Source: Prorocentrum cordatum (taxonomy: Eukaryota; Sar; Dinophyceae; Prorocentrales; Prorocentraceae). Taken from it: a stretch of DNA of 64,000 nt. Location: NCBI GenBank assembly GCA_963575745.1, contig CAUYUJ010001743.1, positions 33,621-97,620 on the forward strand. Direction: 5' to 3'. Numbering within the stretch: the stretch's first letter is position 1; the number at the start of each line of letters is the position of its first letter. The position numbers and the translations under genes were made by a program. The notes under the pieces are model-generated. The model was not told where the DNA came from. It did not search any database and worked only from the letters and a program-made list of their open reading frames with translations. Below are positions 30,526 to 39,887 of the stretch, piece by piece.

Positions 30526-31299
30526 CGTGTAGGACGCTCAGATGATCGCCGACACGGAGGAGGCAAGCACCGCCAGGAAGATGCGGAGGACGGGCGGGCT
30601 ACGGCCGCTCCAGGGCCTCCCCCGAGGATTTGAATGCGAGGAGGGAACGGGCTAGGCTGGGCTGCGGCCGCCCCGCGCCCTCCAGCGGGCAACTCGAAAA
30701 CTCCTAATCTATCTAAATTTATTATTTGGGGTAACGGCTGTTGCCCGGGGGCGTTGGGGGCGGGGGGGGTCTCGGGCCGGCGGGTAACGGTAAGGGCGAC
30801 CGCGGCGTGCGCCCGCCAGAGTGCGTCCGCGCGATCGGCACATCAATTCCTCCCTTTACCTGCTGAAAGGAGGGGGGTCCGCCCTCCACTCCCAAAGAAC
30901 GCGCGATCGTCGGCGTCGCCCGGGCGGGGGTGGGGGGGGTTGGGCCCGGGTGACAAGCGTTATCCGCCAAAGGAAAACACCAGAAACGCTCTCCAGGCGA
31001 GGGCGTGCACAGGCGGACTGACTGCGCATGCTGAGCAGGGAAAAAGGGGCCACCTCTCGCTGGCAAGGAGCTGCGGCGCGACCAGGGGCAGCACGTGTTG
31101 GGCTGCCCGCGGGGCGGCTGCAAGCTGTGGGACAGGGGGAAGGCGATGGCGAGCCCGGGGAGCAGCTGATCACTGCAAGTGCATGGTGACGGTGCCAGGG
31201 CTAAGCCCAAGAACGCTCCTCCACTTGGGTTTGTGGCCGTCCTGGAGCGCGGCTGCCGGCCTGGACCAATGGCGCCTGTCTTCGCGGCGGGGCATCGGC

Positions 31300-31660
31300 C
31301 CCCTTGTCCGTGCCAGCCGCGCCGCAGGTGCCGCGCGCGCAGCTGTTTCCAATCGGCCCCGAGGTGCAGCGCGTCGTCCATGGACCGTGCGTCCTCTTTG
31401 TGGTGGCGGGAGGAATCAAAGAAACTGACGCGCGTTTGCTGGTCGCGCCTAAGCGGGTCACGTGCTGCTCCGGAGCGGGGCATGGCGTGCTTTCGGACGA
31501 ACGCATGCCGGGCGCCTGTGAACGTCGCCCCCTAAGTGACTTGGAGTCGCTTGATCTTTTCGCCCGGAAGCTCCCCGTAGACGTCCCGCTGCGCGCCTTC
31601 GATCCAGACTTTGTAGAGCTGCTTCCCCGTGTCGGGATGCAGGGTTTCCGGCCGCTGGCG
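31300..31660 (-). other. Two protein-like minus-strand segments, unassigned
   Basis: QLYKVWIEGAQRDVYGELPG (about 31560-31625) and FFDSSRHHKEDARSMDDALH (about 31350-31412) have natural composition and lie in successive minus-strand ORFs. They could be exons of one unknown gene. I could not find a phase-consistent splice join. Confidence 0.25.
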
Positions 31661-32148
31661 GGCGGCGCGCCGCCCGTCCCCGTCGGGCGCGGCGGCTCGC
31701 AGGTTCCAGGCGTTGCTGCTGCTGCTGCTGCTGCCGCCTCGCTCGCCGCCTGTCGTCTGTCGCCTGTCAGACCCCGCCAGACCGTCGACGTTGTCGGGCG
31801 CCAGGTTCCGCCCCGCGGGCAACGAGAAGGCTGGGGGGTCGCTGGTTCTCGGTGCCAGGCCTGGTGTCCATCCGCTTCCAGGCAGACGCGCCAGCGGCGC
31901 ACGCCGGCCACAGTGCCGTCGTTCCTCGGGGCTGGGATGCGCACTGTTGCGGGGGAGGGCAGTGTCAAGATGGAGCGTATCCGCCCGCGCGTCGCTGCCA
32001 CGGGCTAAAGAGGGTCAGTCGAGGAGGTGCGCGGGTGGATGGTCGCCCTCCCCTGCTCGTCCAGCGCCTCTGGCCTCTGTTCCAACGCCTGATCTGTTCC
32101 CAGATCGTCGGCGTCGGCGTCATCGTCGTCGGCGTCGTCGTCGTCGTG

Positions 32149-32179
<31 letters not shown>

Positions 32180-33560
32180 GCGTCAGCGCCGGAGTCGGCG
32201 TCGTCGTCAGCTTCGGCGTCGTCGGTCGTCTGCCGCCTGCCAGGCCCCGCCGGGCCGTCGACGTTGCCGAGCGCCATGTTCCGCCCTGCGGGCGGCGGGG
32301 AGGCTAGAATATCGCCGCTTCTCGGGGCCAGGCCCAGTGTCCAGCCGCTTTCAGGCAGACGCGCCAGCGTCGCGCGCTGACCGCAGTGCCGTTGCTCCTT
32401 GGCGCTGGGAACCGCACCATCGCAGGGGGTGCGGTGTCGGGATGGGGCGCGTCCGTCCGCGTGTCGCAGCCGCGGGCGGAAGGGTCAGTGGAAGTGCGCG
32501 GGTGGGTGGTCGCCTGTTCCTGCTCGTCTGACGCCCCCGGCATCTGTCCCCGAGTCTGCGCTGCCCCCAAATTGTCGGCGTCGGCGTCGTCGTTGTCCGC
32601 GTCGTTTTTGCCGTCGTCGGCGTCGGCGTCGTCGGCGGGGGGGCGGGCCGAGCTCGCGCCGGGACAACCAGTGACGGCTGACGGCGCAGAAGGGGCCTTG
32701 CTCACTCCAGGCCTGCTGGTCTGGCGCCCGCAGCGTGTGTTCCAACGCCTGCGCTGTCCGCAGGCCGTCGGCGTCGTCGTCGGCGTCGTCGGTCGTCTGC
32801 CGCCTGTCAGACCCCGCCAGGCCGTCGGCATTGCCGGGCACCCGGCTCCGTCCCGCGGACGGCGAGGGGGCTGGCGGATCGCCGTTCCTCGGGGCCAGGC
32901 CAGGTGTCCAGCCGATTCCAGGCAGACGCGCTAGCGTTGCGAGCAGGCCGCAGCGCGGCCGCTCCTTGGCGCTGGGACTCGCACTGTTGCAGGGGAGGGC
33001 GGCGTCAAGATGGGGCGTGTCCGTCCGCGCGTCACTGCCGCGGGCTGAAGGGTCGGTGGGAATGCGCGGGCGGGTGGTCGCCTGCTCCTGCTCGTGTGGC
33101 GCCCGCGGTTTCTGTTGCTGCGCCTGCGCTATCCCCGGGTCGACGGCGTCGACGTCGGCATCGTCGTCGTCGTCGTCAGTGTCGTCGTCGTCGGCGTCAG
33201 CTTTGGCGTCGCCGACGGCGTCGGCGTCGTCGGCGTCGGCGTCGGCGTCGGCATCGGCGTCGGCGGCGTCGGCGTCAGTCAGCGCAGGAGGCGGGGCCCT
33301 GCCGCTGGGGCCCAGCGCGTTCTCCGGCTTTCCGTCGGGGCGCGTGGAGGGTCAGTCGAGGGGGTGCGTGGGTGGGTGGTCGCCTGCTCCTGCTCGTCTG
33401 GGGCCCCGGCGCCTGCTCTGTCCCCAGGTCGTCGGCGTCGGGGTCGGAAGGTGTCGGTGTCGGCGTCCGCGTCGTCGGCGTCGTCGGCGCCGGCGTCGTC
33501 GGCTTCGTCGGCGGGAGGACAGGCCGTGCTCGTGCTAGGACAACCGTTGACGGCTGACGG
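31640..33560. repeat. Tandem ~0.47-0.57-kb repeat carrying (GTC)n microsatellites (about 4 units)
   Basis: Recurring landmarks: TCGTCTGCCGCCTGTCAGAC (near 31753, 32223, 32790), CAGGCAGACGCGCCAGC, TGGTCGCCTGCTCCTGCTCG and TGACGGCTGACGGCGCAG. GTC/GGCGTC tracts at 32100-32200, 32575-32640 and 33130-33280 lie inside the units. Overlapping frames on both strands follow the repeat and are not taken as genes. Confidence 0.8.
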
Positions 33561-33644
33561 CGCAGGGGGGCATCGCGCGCTCCAGGACAACGGCTGCGCA
33601 GCGTCGCCCTCCCCCACCTCCTCCACGGGGGTGCCTTCGTCTCC

Positions 33645-34065
33645 AGATGGGCGTCTGACCGTCGCGAGTGCCCCGTGCGAATCTCCCCCAAGCATGCGAC
33701 TGATCGTCGCGAGTGTCCCGTGTGAATCTCCCCAAGACAGGCGACTGATCGTCGCGAAGGTATTCTGAGAAGCGGAAGGGGAGGGGGGGTCGCCTTCCAG
33801 GCAGGCGACTGATCGTCGCAAATGTTCACTGTGAGCCGTCCCCGGACAGGCGACTGATCATCGCGAGCGCCCCGTGTGAATCTTCCGCAGGTAAGCGACT
33901 GAATGTCACAAGTGCCCCGTGTGAATCTCCCCGGGCAGGCGACAGATCGTCGCGAATGCGCTCTGAGATGCGGGGGGGGGGGTGGCATCGTCTCCAAGCG
34001 GGCGACTGATCGTCGCAGACGTCGCCTGTGCATCATCCCCAGGCAGGCGACTGACCGCCTCATGG
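33645..34065. repeat. Tandem array of GCGACTGATCGTCGC hairpin units (about 9)
   Basis: Each 45-60-bp unit holds a 5-bp-stem palindrome, GCGACTGATCGTCGC or a close variant, usually followed by GAGTGCCCCGTGTGAATCTC and CCCCAGGCAG. Conservation is strongest in the palindrome. Confidence 0.8.
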
Positions 34066-34399
34066 CGCGGGGGGTCAGTGCCGGGCCAGCCAGGCCCTGG
34101 CGGCCCCAGCGACGCGCTAGGCCCAACGAGCGGATGGCGCGTCTCTCCGCGCGGCGGCGCAGGGGGCCAGGAAGAGCTCGGGGCGTTGGCCCAGGTGCCC
34201 GCTGCGGCGGAAGGCGGCGGACCCAACGGCGCGCTCTTTCCCAAGTCGCTCCCCGCGGCAAGGGTCCCAGCGAACTGGTCCTTGGGCAGCTCGCGGAAGG
34301 CGTCGCAGGCCAAGATCTGCGCCCGACCGTCTGTGGCGCGCGCGCACTTCAGGGCAGCGGACGTCGACGGGTAACCTGGCAGCGTGCCGCTGTCCCTTG

Positions 34400-34790
34400 G
34401 GATGATATGGCCCACCATCGCCCGCTGGTCTTGGTCTTGTAGGCGCGCGCGCCCGGGCGGCGGCCCTCGTCGACCTGCCGGAAGACGGAGCGCCCCGCGC
34501 AGGGGTACCCGAACGCGCGTCATTGCCCGGGGTCCGAAAGACGGGGCGGGGCGGAAGCGGTGCCAACCTCGACCTGGGGTGAGGGGGGGCGGAGAAGAAC
34601 TCTTCAAACTGGATGCACATGCGCGCTGAAACTCTGATGCCCTTCATACATGTAATAATTAACGCGCTTCCTCCGTCCGTGTAATGCGCCGAGAAGTACT
34701 CCTTAATCGCGATGCGCGCGCTGAAGCTCTGATGCCTTCCATCCATGTAATGGCGGGCGTTCGCCTTCCACCCGTGAAATAATGATCTGG
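34400..34790. repeat. Dispersed repeat family R (copy 2) with internal duplication
   Basis: GCGCGCTGAAGCTCTGATGC occurs twice (near 34620 and 34720), each followed by CATCCATGTAAT-like sequence. Homologous to 16800-17345. The minus strand encodes MEGIRASARMC-like peptides in each copy. Confidence 0.6.
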
Positions 34791-35450
34791 CGCGCGCCGC
34801 AGAGCGAGGAGGGGGCTGCCCCGTGGGCGGCGAGCCACGCGCACGCTGCGCGCGCAGGAGGGCGCGCGCCCACGCGTGCGCGCGAAGGCGCGCGTTCACA
34901 TTGCACGCTTCGCCTACCCTCCGCGCCCCCCGCCCTAACGACGTCCCAGTCCATGCGGGTCGCAGTGGGCCTGGCCCCTCCTCCGTTGCATCGCGTGCCA
35001 ACAGGGTGCAATGCCCCCGCCCGAAGAGGCCTTGTGCGAGGCCAGACCCCGGCGCGACGGGCGGCCCGAAGGCGACGATGGCGGCGCTGGTAACCGAGCG
35101 AGAGAGCTGGCACTCGCAGCTCGCAGCGCGGGGGCCGACCCAGTCAGAGCACCCGGGCCGCCCCGAGAGCAACTCCGAACGCATGTGCCCAACGGCGCGT
35201 TTATCGCTGGCGTCCCCGGTACCTTGGCACGCCCTGTCGAGGTCGATCCCTTGGGGCCAGCAAAAAGACGCCCGAGTGAAGCCGAACCCCTGAACACTCC
35301 GCCGGGAAAGGGGTGGTGAAGCGCCCCCCAGCGCTAAAGACTAATGCGAGACCAGGGGGGGCGTCCGGAGACGTCGACCGCCCCCGGCCCCGGGACTGCC
35401 GAAGATGCCCCCCGCCCTGACAAAAGTCCAGCACGGAACAAAAGAAAAGC
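34790..35450. other. GC-rich sequence, no gene seen
   Basis: Overlapping open frames on both strands are Arg/Ala/Pro-rich and share no family similarity I can recognise. Confidence 0.3.
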
Positions 35451-35695
35451 GTGGGCACCGCGGGCGCAGCGTGCGCGGCGGACGGGAAGTCTATCCGCTG
35501 CGCGCTGCGTGGGCTCGCCGCGTCGGCTTCTTCGCAGCACGCAAATGCAGCTTAATTGGCGCCGCCCCCCAGGGCCGACCCTTGCCCCCCGACCCGGCCA
35601 GGTCGACGAAAACAAAAGCCCGTTCCTGGGCTTTGCGCAGAAGCTCCTGTCCGACTCGGCGGTCTGTGGACGCGCCGGTCGAGATGGCTAGTCTC
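35450..35695. repeat. Dispersed repeat family R (copy 3)
   Basis: Shares TCTATCCGCTGCGCGCTGC and TTGCCCCCCGACCCGGCC with 17200-17320. Also shares TGTCCGACTCGGCGGTCTGT with 18680-18710. Confidence 0.6.
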
Positions 35696-35915
35696 GACCC
35701 GACGCCGCGGCCCCGGGGGCAGGGCGTGGGGCGGCGAGGAACATTGGCGCGCCCCAGTCCGGGAAGTCCGAAGCGAATCCGCGGGCTCACCCACGCCCAA
35801 GAGACGCAACGCGCCTCGGCCCAGTGCTCCAGCTCAGTCCAACGCAGGCGGGCGAAGTCGCCCGTGCCGCCATCCACAGCGAGGCCAGCGGGGCCCCCAA
35901 GGCCAACCGGGTCCA

Positions 35916-36895
35916 TCACGCCCACCTCGCCCCGAACGCGCGCAGAGCCCGCGTATAGTGCGCCCGACCGTCCTGGAGCGTCGTCTCGATGATAACCACC
36001 GTGGCCAGGCAACCGTTGGGGATCTCCGCAGTCGTACTCCTCTTCTGCACCTCGTCGGCATCGCTGGGCGTCAGCAGCTGGAAGCCGACGTCGCCTGCGG
36101 CGGCAGTGCCATCGGCGGGTTGGGTCTGGGAGAACAAGCCGAGGGCCACGAGCTGCACGCAGCCCGCCGCGGAGGCCTGGGAGACCGCGTCGAGTCCGCA
36201 CGGGATGTCCGCGACCTTCAGGCTGGCAGGGCGGGAGAAGTAGACGGGCAGTTTGCCAGTGATTCCGGGCATGATGCGCCCCATCGTCGCCAACATGCTG
36301 ACTCGGCTGAGCTGGAGCTCTGCCTGCCGCCCCCTGGCGAGGCCCTCCGCGCTACCATCCGCCGTGAGCCCAGTGGGGTCCCAGGGGTACGAGGGGTCCT
36401 GCACGCGCGGCTCGCACTCGATCAGCGCGCCGCGCGCGGCGACCGCGGCGTCGGCGGGTGCGGCGCAGGCCGCGCACGAAGAGCCAGCGGCGCCCCCGGC
36501 CCTCGCAGCGCCAGCGGGGCCAGCGGCCCCCGAGGAGCCAGCCGCGCCCGCAGCGCCACTGGCGCCCGCTGCGCAGGCGGCGCCCGCGGCGCGGAGGGCG
36601 CAGGCGGCGCGCGCGGCCGCCCGCGGCGGCCAGCGGCGGCGAGCCGCGCGGGGGCGGCGGGGCCCGCCGCGGCAGCAGAGGCCGCTGCGGCGCGGGGAGC
36701 GCCCGCGGTGCCCGCGGCAGCCGCGGCGAGGGGGGCGCCGGCGGCAGCAGGGCCCGCGGCGCGGGCAGCGGCGGCGCGCCGCTGCCGCCGCCGCCGAGCC
36801 GCCGGGGTCTCCACGGAGGCGGCGGCCGCGGCTGCGGCGCAGGCGGCGGCCGCGGTGCGCGGCCCGGAGGCGCCGCCCAGGCCGCGCTGGCCAAC
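35916..36895 (-). pseudogene. Retrocopy of a chlorophyll a/c-binding light-harvesting protein (LHC)
   Basis: The minus-strand frame ending at 35916 encodes a single-domain antenna protein: YPWDPTGLTADGSAEGL, then helix 1 ELQLSRVSMLATMG (about 36280-36320), SLKVADIPCGLDAVS, and helix 3 EIPNGCLATVV (about 35995-36028). Intact members bind chlorophyll in the plastid thylakoid via E...H/N...R motifs. Here helix 1 has L and S where His and Gly are usual, and helix 3 has Cys for Arg. Upstream the frame is a long Ala/Gly/Arg-rich stretch with no in-frame Met before the relict spliced leaders, so no transit peptide start is visible. It has no introns. Family identity is secure; pseudogene status is inferred from the lost start and ligand changes. 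Confidence 0.8.
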
Positions 36896-36925
36896 CTTGA
36901 GCCAAGGGGGCTTGAGCCAGAGGCT
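36896..36925 (-). other. Two tandem 15-nt relict spliced leaders
   Basis: The minus strand reads AGCCTCTGGCTCAAG (36925-36911) then CCCCCTTGGCTCAAG (36910-36896). Both end in TGGCTCAAG, the 3' end of DinoSL, and the spacing is exactly the 15 nt that remains when a genomic SL copy is trimmed by a new round of trans-splicing. The 5' halves have diverged. They lie directly upstream of the LHC retrocopy in its orientation. Confidence 0.75.
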
Positions 36926-36929
36926 TCAG

Positions 36930-37440
36930 CCATCTCCCGCGTACGCGTGCGTGGCCTCGCCGTCCCCCTCCAGCTCCTCCTCTTGCTCCTGCTTTTGCCC
37001 TACTCCTGTTCCTGCTCACCATCCTTTTTCTGTCCTCTCCTGGCCTCTGTCCTCTCTCAATTCGGTCCCCGGTGTCTTCTCCTGCTGTTTGTGCTCATCG
37101 CTCCTGCCTCTGTCCTCCCTGCTTCCACTGGACTCCCTCCATCTTCCCTCGTCCCTGCTTTCTGTGCCAAACTTTTCTCCCACGTCCTCCCGCACTCCTC
37201 CTCATCCTGCTTCCCCTCCTCATCCTTCGCCAAGCCCTGCTCATGCTGCAACTGCTGCTCCTCCGTCCCTCTCACTTACAACACTTGCATGATCTCACTA
37301 CGAGGCGTGTGGGGGGCTGGCTGAAGCCTATGTCTGAACACCAACGGTGGTAGAATGCAGGTAGTTTCCCATCGGCGCACACACACACACACACACACTC
37401 ACTACGAACATGTGCACAAAGTGTTGCCGAATCTTCAAAG
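36930..37440. other. Pyrimidine-rich sequence with a (CA)n run
   Basis: CT-rich from about 36965 to 37270, then (CA)n at about 37378-37399. No supported exon before 37442. Confidence 0.6.
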
Positions 37441-37441
37441 G

Positions 37442-37567
37442 GCCATGGTTTCGCATGGTACTTGCGCATGGGCACGGGTCTATGTTGCTCTTCGTCTATG
37501 CTCTGCTGGAACTCATGGGCTGTAAAACGGCACTGGTCTTCACTGGTGATTCTGTACAACGGCAGAG
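37442..37567 (+). CDS. Possible exon of a PC-esterase / SGNH-type acyl-esterase-like protein
   Basis: The plus-strand stretch encodes GPWFRMVLAHGHGSM, then LLELMGCKTALVFTGDSVQR. The last part has the GDSxxRQ block of PC-esterase/SGNH-fold acyl esterases, whose Gly-Asp-Ser holds the nucleophile. The exon ends at a canonical donor, GCAGAG|GTACAAAG, and could begin after CTTCAAAG at 37441. The rest of the protein is not found in the window: the following sequence is repeats and then LINE-B on the other strand. This could be a lone exon or a fragment; one motif is weak evidence. Confidence 0.35.
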
Positions 37568-38345
37568 GTACAAAGCAAGAAGGCAAACAAGGCAAGTAGT
37601 AACGGAGGGAGAAGGGAAGGCGACGGGTAGGATGAGACAAGGTAGGATCGGGCGGGTGGAACATACGACGACGACTACGACGACGACGACAAGAGGGGTA
37701 TTAGAAGAGGGCGGTCTCCTGGCCTTCTTCATTTCACTCCCACCTCACTCCTCCTGCTCGTGTGGCCGACCCCAACCACGACGCCAATCCCACTCCTGTT
37801 CCTGCCGCTTCTCGTCCTCCTCTTCCGCCCTCCTCCCTCGTTCCTGCCTCCTTTTTCCCCCCACCCTTCACCGCATTCCTCGCCCCTTCGGCCTCCATCC
37901 TCCTCCCTCCCGCCTCCCTCCATGGTCTGCAGGCGGTTTCGCGTCATGCACACCCCCGACTGTGCCGCCACTGGCGGACTTTCGAGGACATCCGAATTCC
38001 GAATTCCCCTCCCTCCATCCTCTCCTCCCCCCTTCCCGCGTCTCTCCTCCCTCCCTTCTTTCCCCGCCTCCTCCTCATTCCACCTTCGCGCATCGTCCGT
38101 CCCTCCCCCCACACTTCTTCTACATGATCATGCCTCGCCCCGCCCCGCCCCCTCCCTTCTCCCTGCCACCGCATTCACCTTCTCCCATTCTCCCTGCTCC
38201 CCCTGCTTCTAAACCGTCCCCCTCCTCCTCCTCCTCCTCCTCCTCCTCCTCCTTCTCCTCCTCCTCCTCCTCGGCCTCCTCCCCCCTCCCCCCCTGCGCC
38301 GCCCTCCTCCTCCTCCTCCTCCTCCTCCTCCTCCTCCTCTTTTCC
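37568..38345. repeat. (ACG)n, pyrimidine tract and (TCC)n microsatellite
   Basis: (ACG)n near 37668-37692, then C/T-rich sequence, then (TCC)n from about 38222 to 38342 abutting the 3' end of LINE-B. Duplicated ATCCGAATTCCGAATTCC words lie near 37990. Confidence 0.85.
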
Positions 38346-38576
38346 AGTGGCTCTCGCTTGGCACCCACCAATCTATGACCGAAGGGGCTGCAAAGGGGCC
38401 CCCAAACACCACCGACCACCACTACCCAGCGCCTGCAGGGCGGAGCCCGAAGGCCAGGACCGCCATGCAGGCGCAGGGCAGTGGCCCAGGTGCCTGGCTG
38501 CCCCCACCACCGCCCGCAGGCAGTGGCCAAAGAACGCCCGCCAGGGCGAACACAACAAGATAATCCAACAACACAA

Positions 38577-39887
38577 TCAAAATAGCTTGGTCCACCACTC
38601 CGCCTCCTCATGAGGCGCGAGGCTGAGTGGCCAAGGGCTTGTGATATTCTGTCCCCGCGGCCAGGGAAGGTCGCCTCTCAGAAGCTGTCTCCTCTGCTGT
38701 GCAAATACTTTACCACAGGGTTTCAGCAGCTGACGAGGAGCCCCAGTACAATAAGCCCCACACCTAAGGCACAACACCACAGGCAGAGAAGATTGTACAA
38801 TTTTGGCGACATGCAGTGTGTGGGGCTTGGGGTTGTCGACCTGATTAATTAAAGACCGCATGGAGGGGGTTAAAGCCGCGCAAGACCCCCTAGGATTCTT
38901 AGAATCAAACGCACGGGCGCACTCAAGGCACCGCCACCTACACCCGTTCCAACGCACACGATGAGCCCTCAGGCCGCTGGGAAGGACCACGGGCCTGGGG
39001 ACTCTCGGGGCGCGCTCTAGTTTGCCAAAAAGAGATCTGGCCTCTGGAAGGCTGTCTAAAATTGTGCCCATGCCTACTGCCAAGACTTCCCAACTACTCA
39101 GAGCCAGCTCGTACTTGACAATGTCCTGGGCCATCTCAGGGTGCATTTTGGCCCCGTCCTTAGCATACTCGTCGGCATAATCGTTTCCACGTTTGTGAAC
39201 CCGAGCCATACCAATCACGTCTTCCCCCACATGAGATTTAACCTTGTTCAACACGAAGGGCGGGCGGGGCGAGGAATAGAGCACTTTCCAGACTTCACTG
39301 AGCGGTGTTCTCCCGCTCGTCGATGCCCTCTGATCTCGAGGGCCTGCAAAAAGGGCCTGGCAATCCACGTTCAGCCTGAACGGCTCGTCCCCGCCAGTAT
39401 GTTCAAAATGCTCCAGGGCCCGAAGCAAAGCGTAGTGCTCGGCGAACACAGCACTCTGCGGAAGGAAACCAGGCAGGTTACCACACACAGCTCTTACAAA
39501 GTCCCCAGCGTCGTCTATTTGGATGACGGCCCAGCCCGCGCGGGCCACATAAACATGGGTGGGGGAGTAGCAACTACCGTCCGAATACAGATTTTCGCAA
39601 CGGTTGAACGTGAACTTTGTTGTTTCCCCCGACCTGTCGAAATACCGAACCACACCGTCCCACAAGGCATCCTGAATACCCTCGGGCTGGGCGTCCCACA
39701 GGCTGGAGTAGAGAGGATCGTCTGGGCCAGCTTCAACAGCTAGCCGAACAGCATCGGCACTCAATGCCTCATCTCGCCTGTCAGCGAGTCCTGGACAGAC
39801 AAAGCAGCGGTGCCATACAGTGTCCTCGACTCCCTCCCTCGGGGGATCTGCAAAAAAGGGCACACTGGAGGGATCTCGTACTTCCAA
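38577..39887 (-). CDS. LINE-B RNase H and C-terminal zinc-finger segment (frame-shifted part of ORF2)
   Basis: This frame carries WHRCFVCPG, the end of the Cys/His knuckle, then RNase H: LYSDGSCYSP, SAVFAEHYALLRALEHF, RLNVDCQALFAG, NKVKSHVGED and GNDYADEYAKDG. All four acidic catalytic positions seem present. CxxC pairs follow (RCLECARAF, LCLRCGAY). In LINE-A the same domains are continuous with the RT. Here they are one base out of frame, with overlap of the two frames around 39761-39887. The segment would be made only by frameshifting or is disabled by a deletion. Confidence 0.85.
   Translation of the reverse strand: MEVRDPSSVPFFADPPREGVEDTVWHRCFVCPGLADRRDEALSADAVRLAVEAGPDDPLYSSLWDAQPEGIQDALWDGVVRYFDRSGETTKFTFNRCENLYSDGSCYSPTHVYVARAGWAVIQIDDAGDFVRAVCGNLPGFLPQSAVFAEHYALLRALEHFEHTGGDEPFRLNVDCQALFAGPRDQRASTSGRTPLSEVWKVLYSSPRPPFVLNKVKSHVGEDVIGMARVHKRGNDYADEYAKDGAKMHPEMAQDIVKYELALSSWEVLAVGMGTILDSLPEARSLFGKLERAPRVPRPVVLPSGLRAHRVRWNGCRWRCLECARAFDSKNPRGSCAALTPSMRSLINQVDNPKPHTLHVAKIVQSSLPVVLCLRCGAYCTGAPRQLLKPCGKVFAQQRRQLLRGDLPWPRGQNITSPWPLSLAPHEEAEWWTKLF

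Noticed and set aside
31110-31140. Plus-strand GCKLWDRG resembling a WD40 ending
   Set aside because: No blade-like sequence precedes it and there is no stop in the usual place; a short chance match.
33645-34065. Palindromic array as a CRISPR array
   Set aside because: Repeats are short and diverged with variable spacing, there are no cas genes, and the DNA is eukaryotic nuclear.
35556-37292. 578-codon plus-strand open frame opposite the LHC copy
   Set aside because: The antenna-protein motifs are clearly on the minus strand. The plus frame is Arg/Gly/Ala-rich and runs into a pyrimidine tract.
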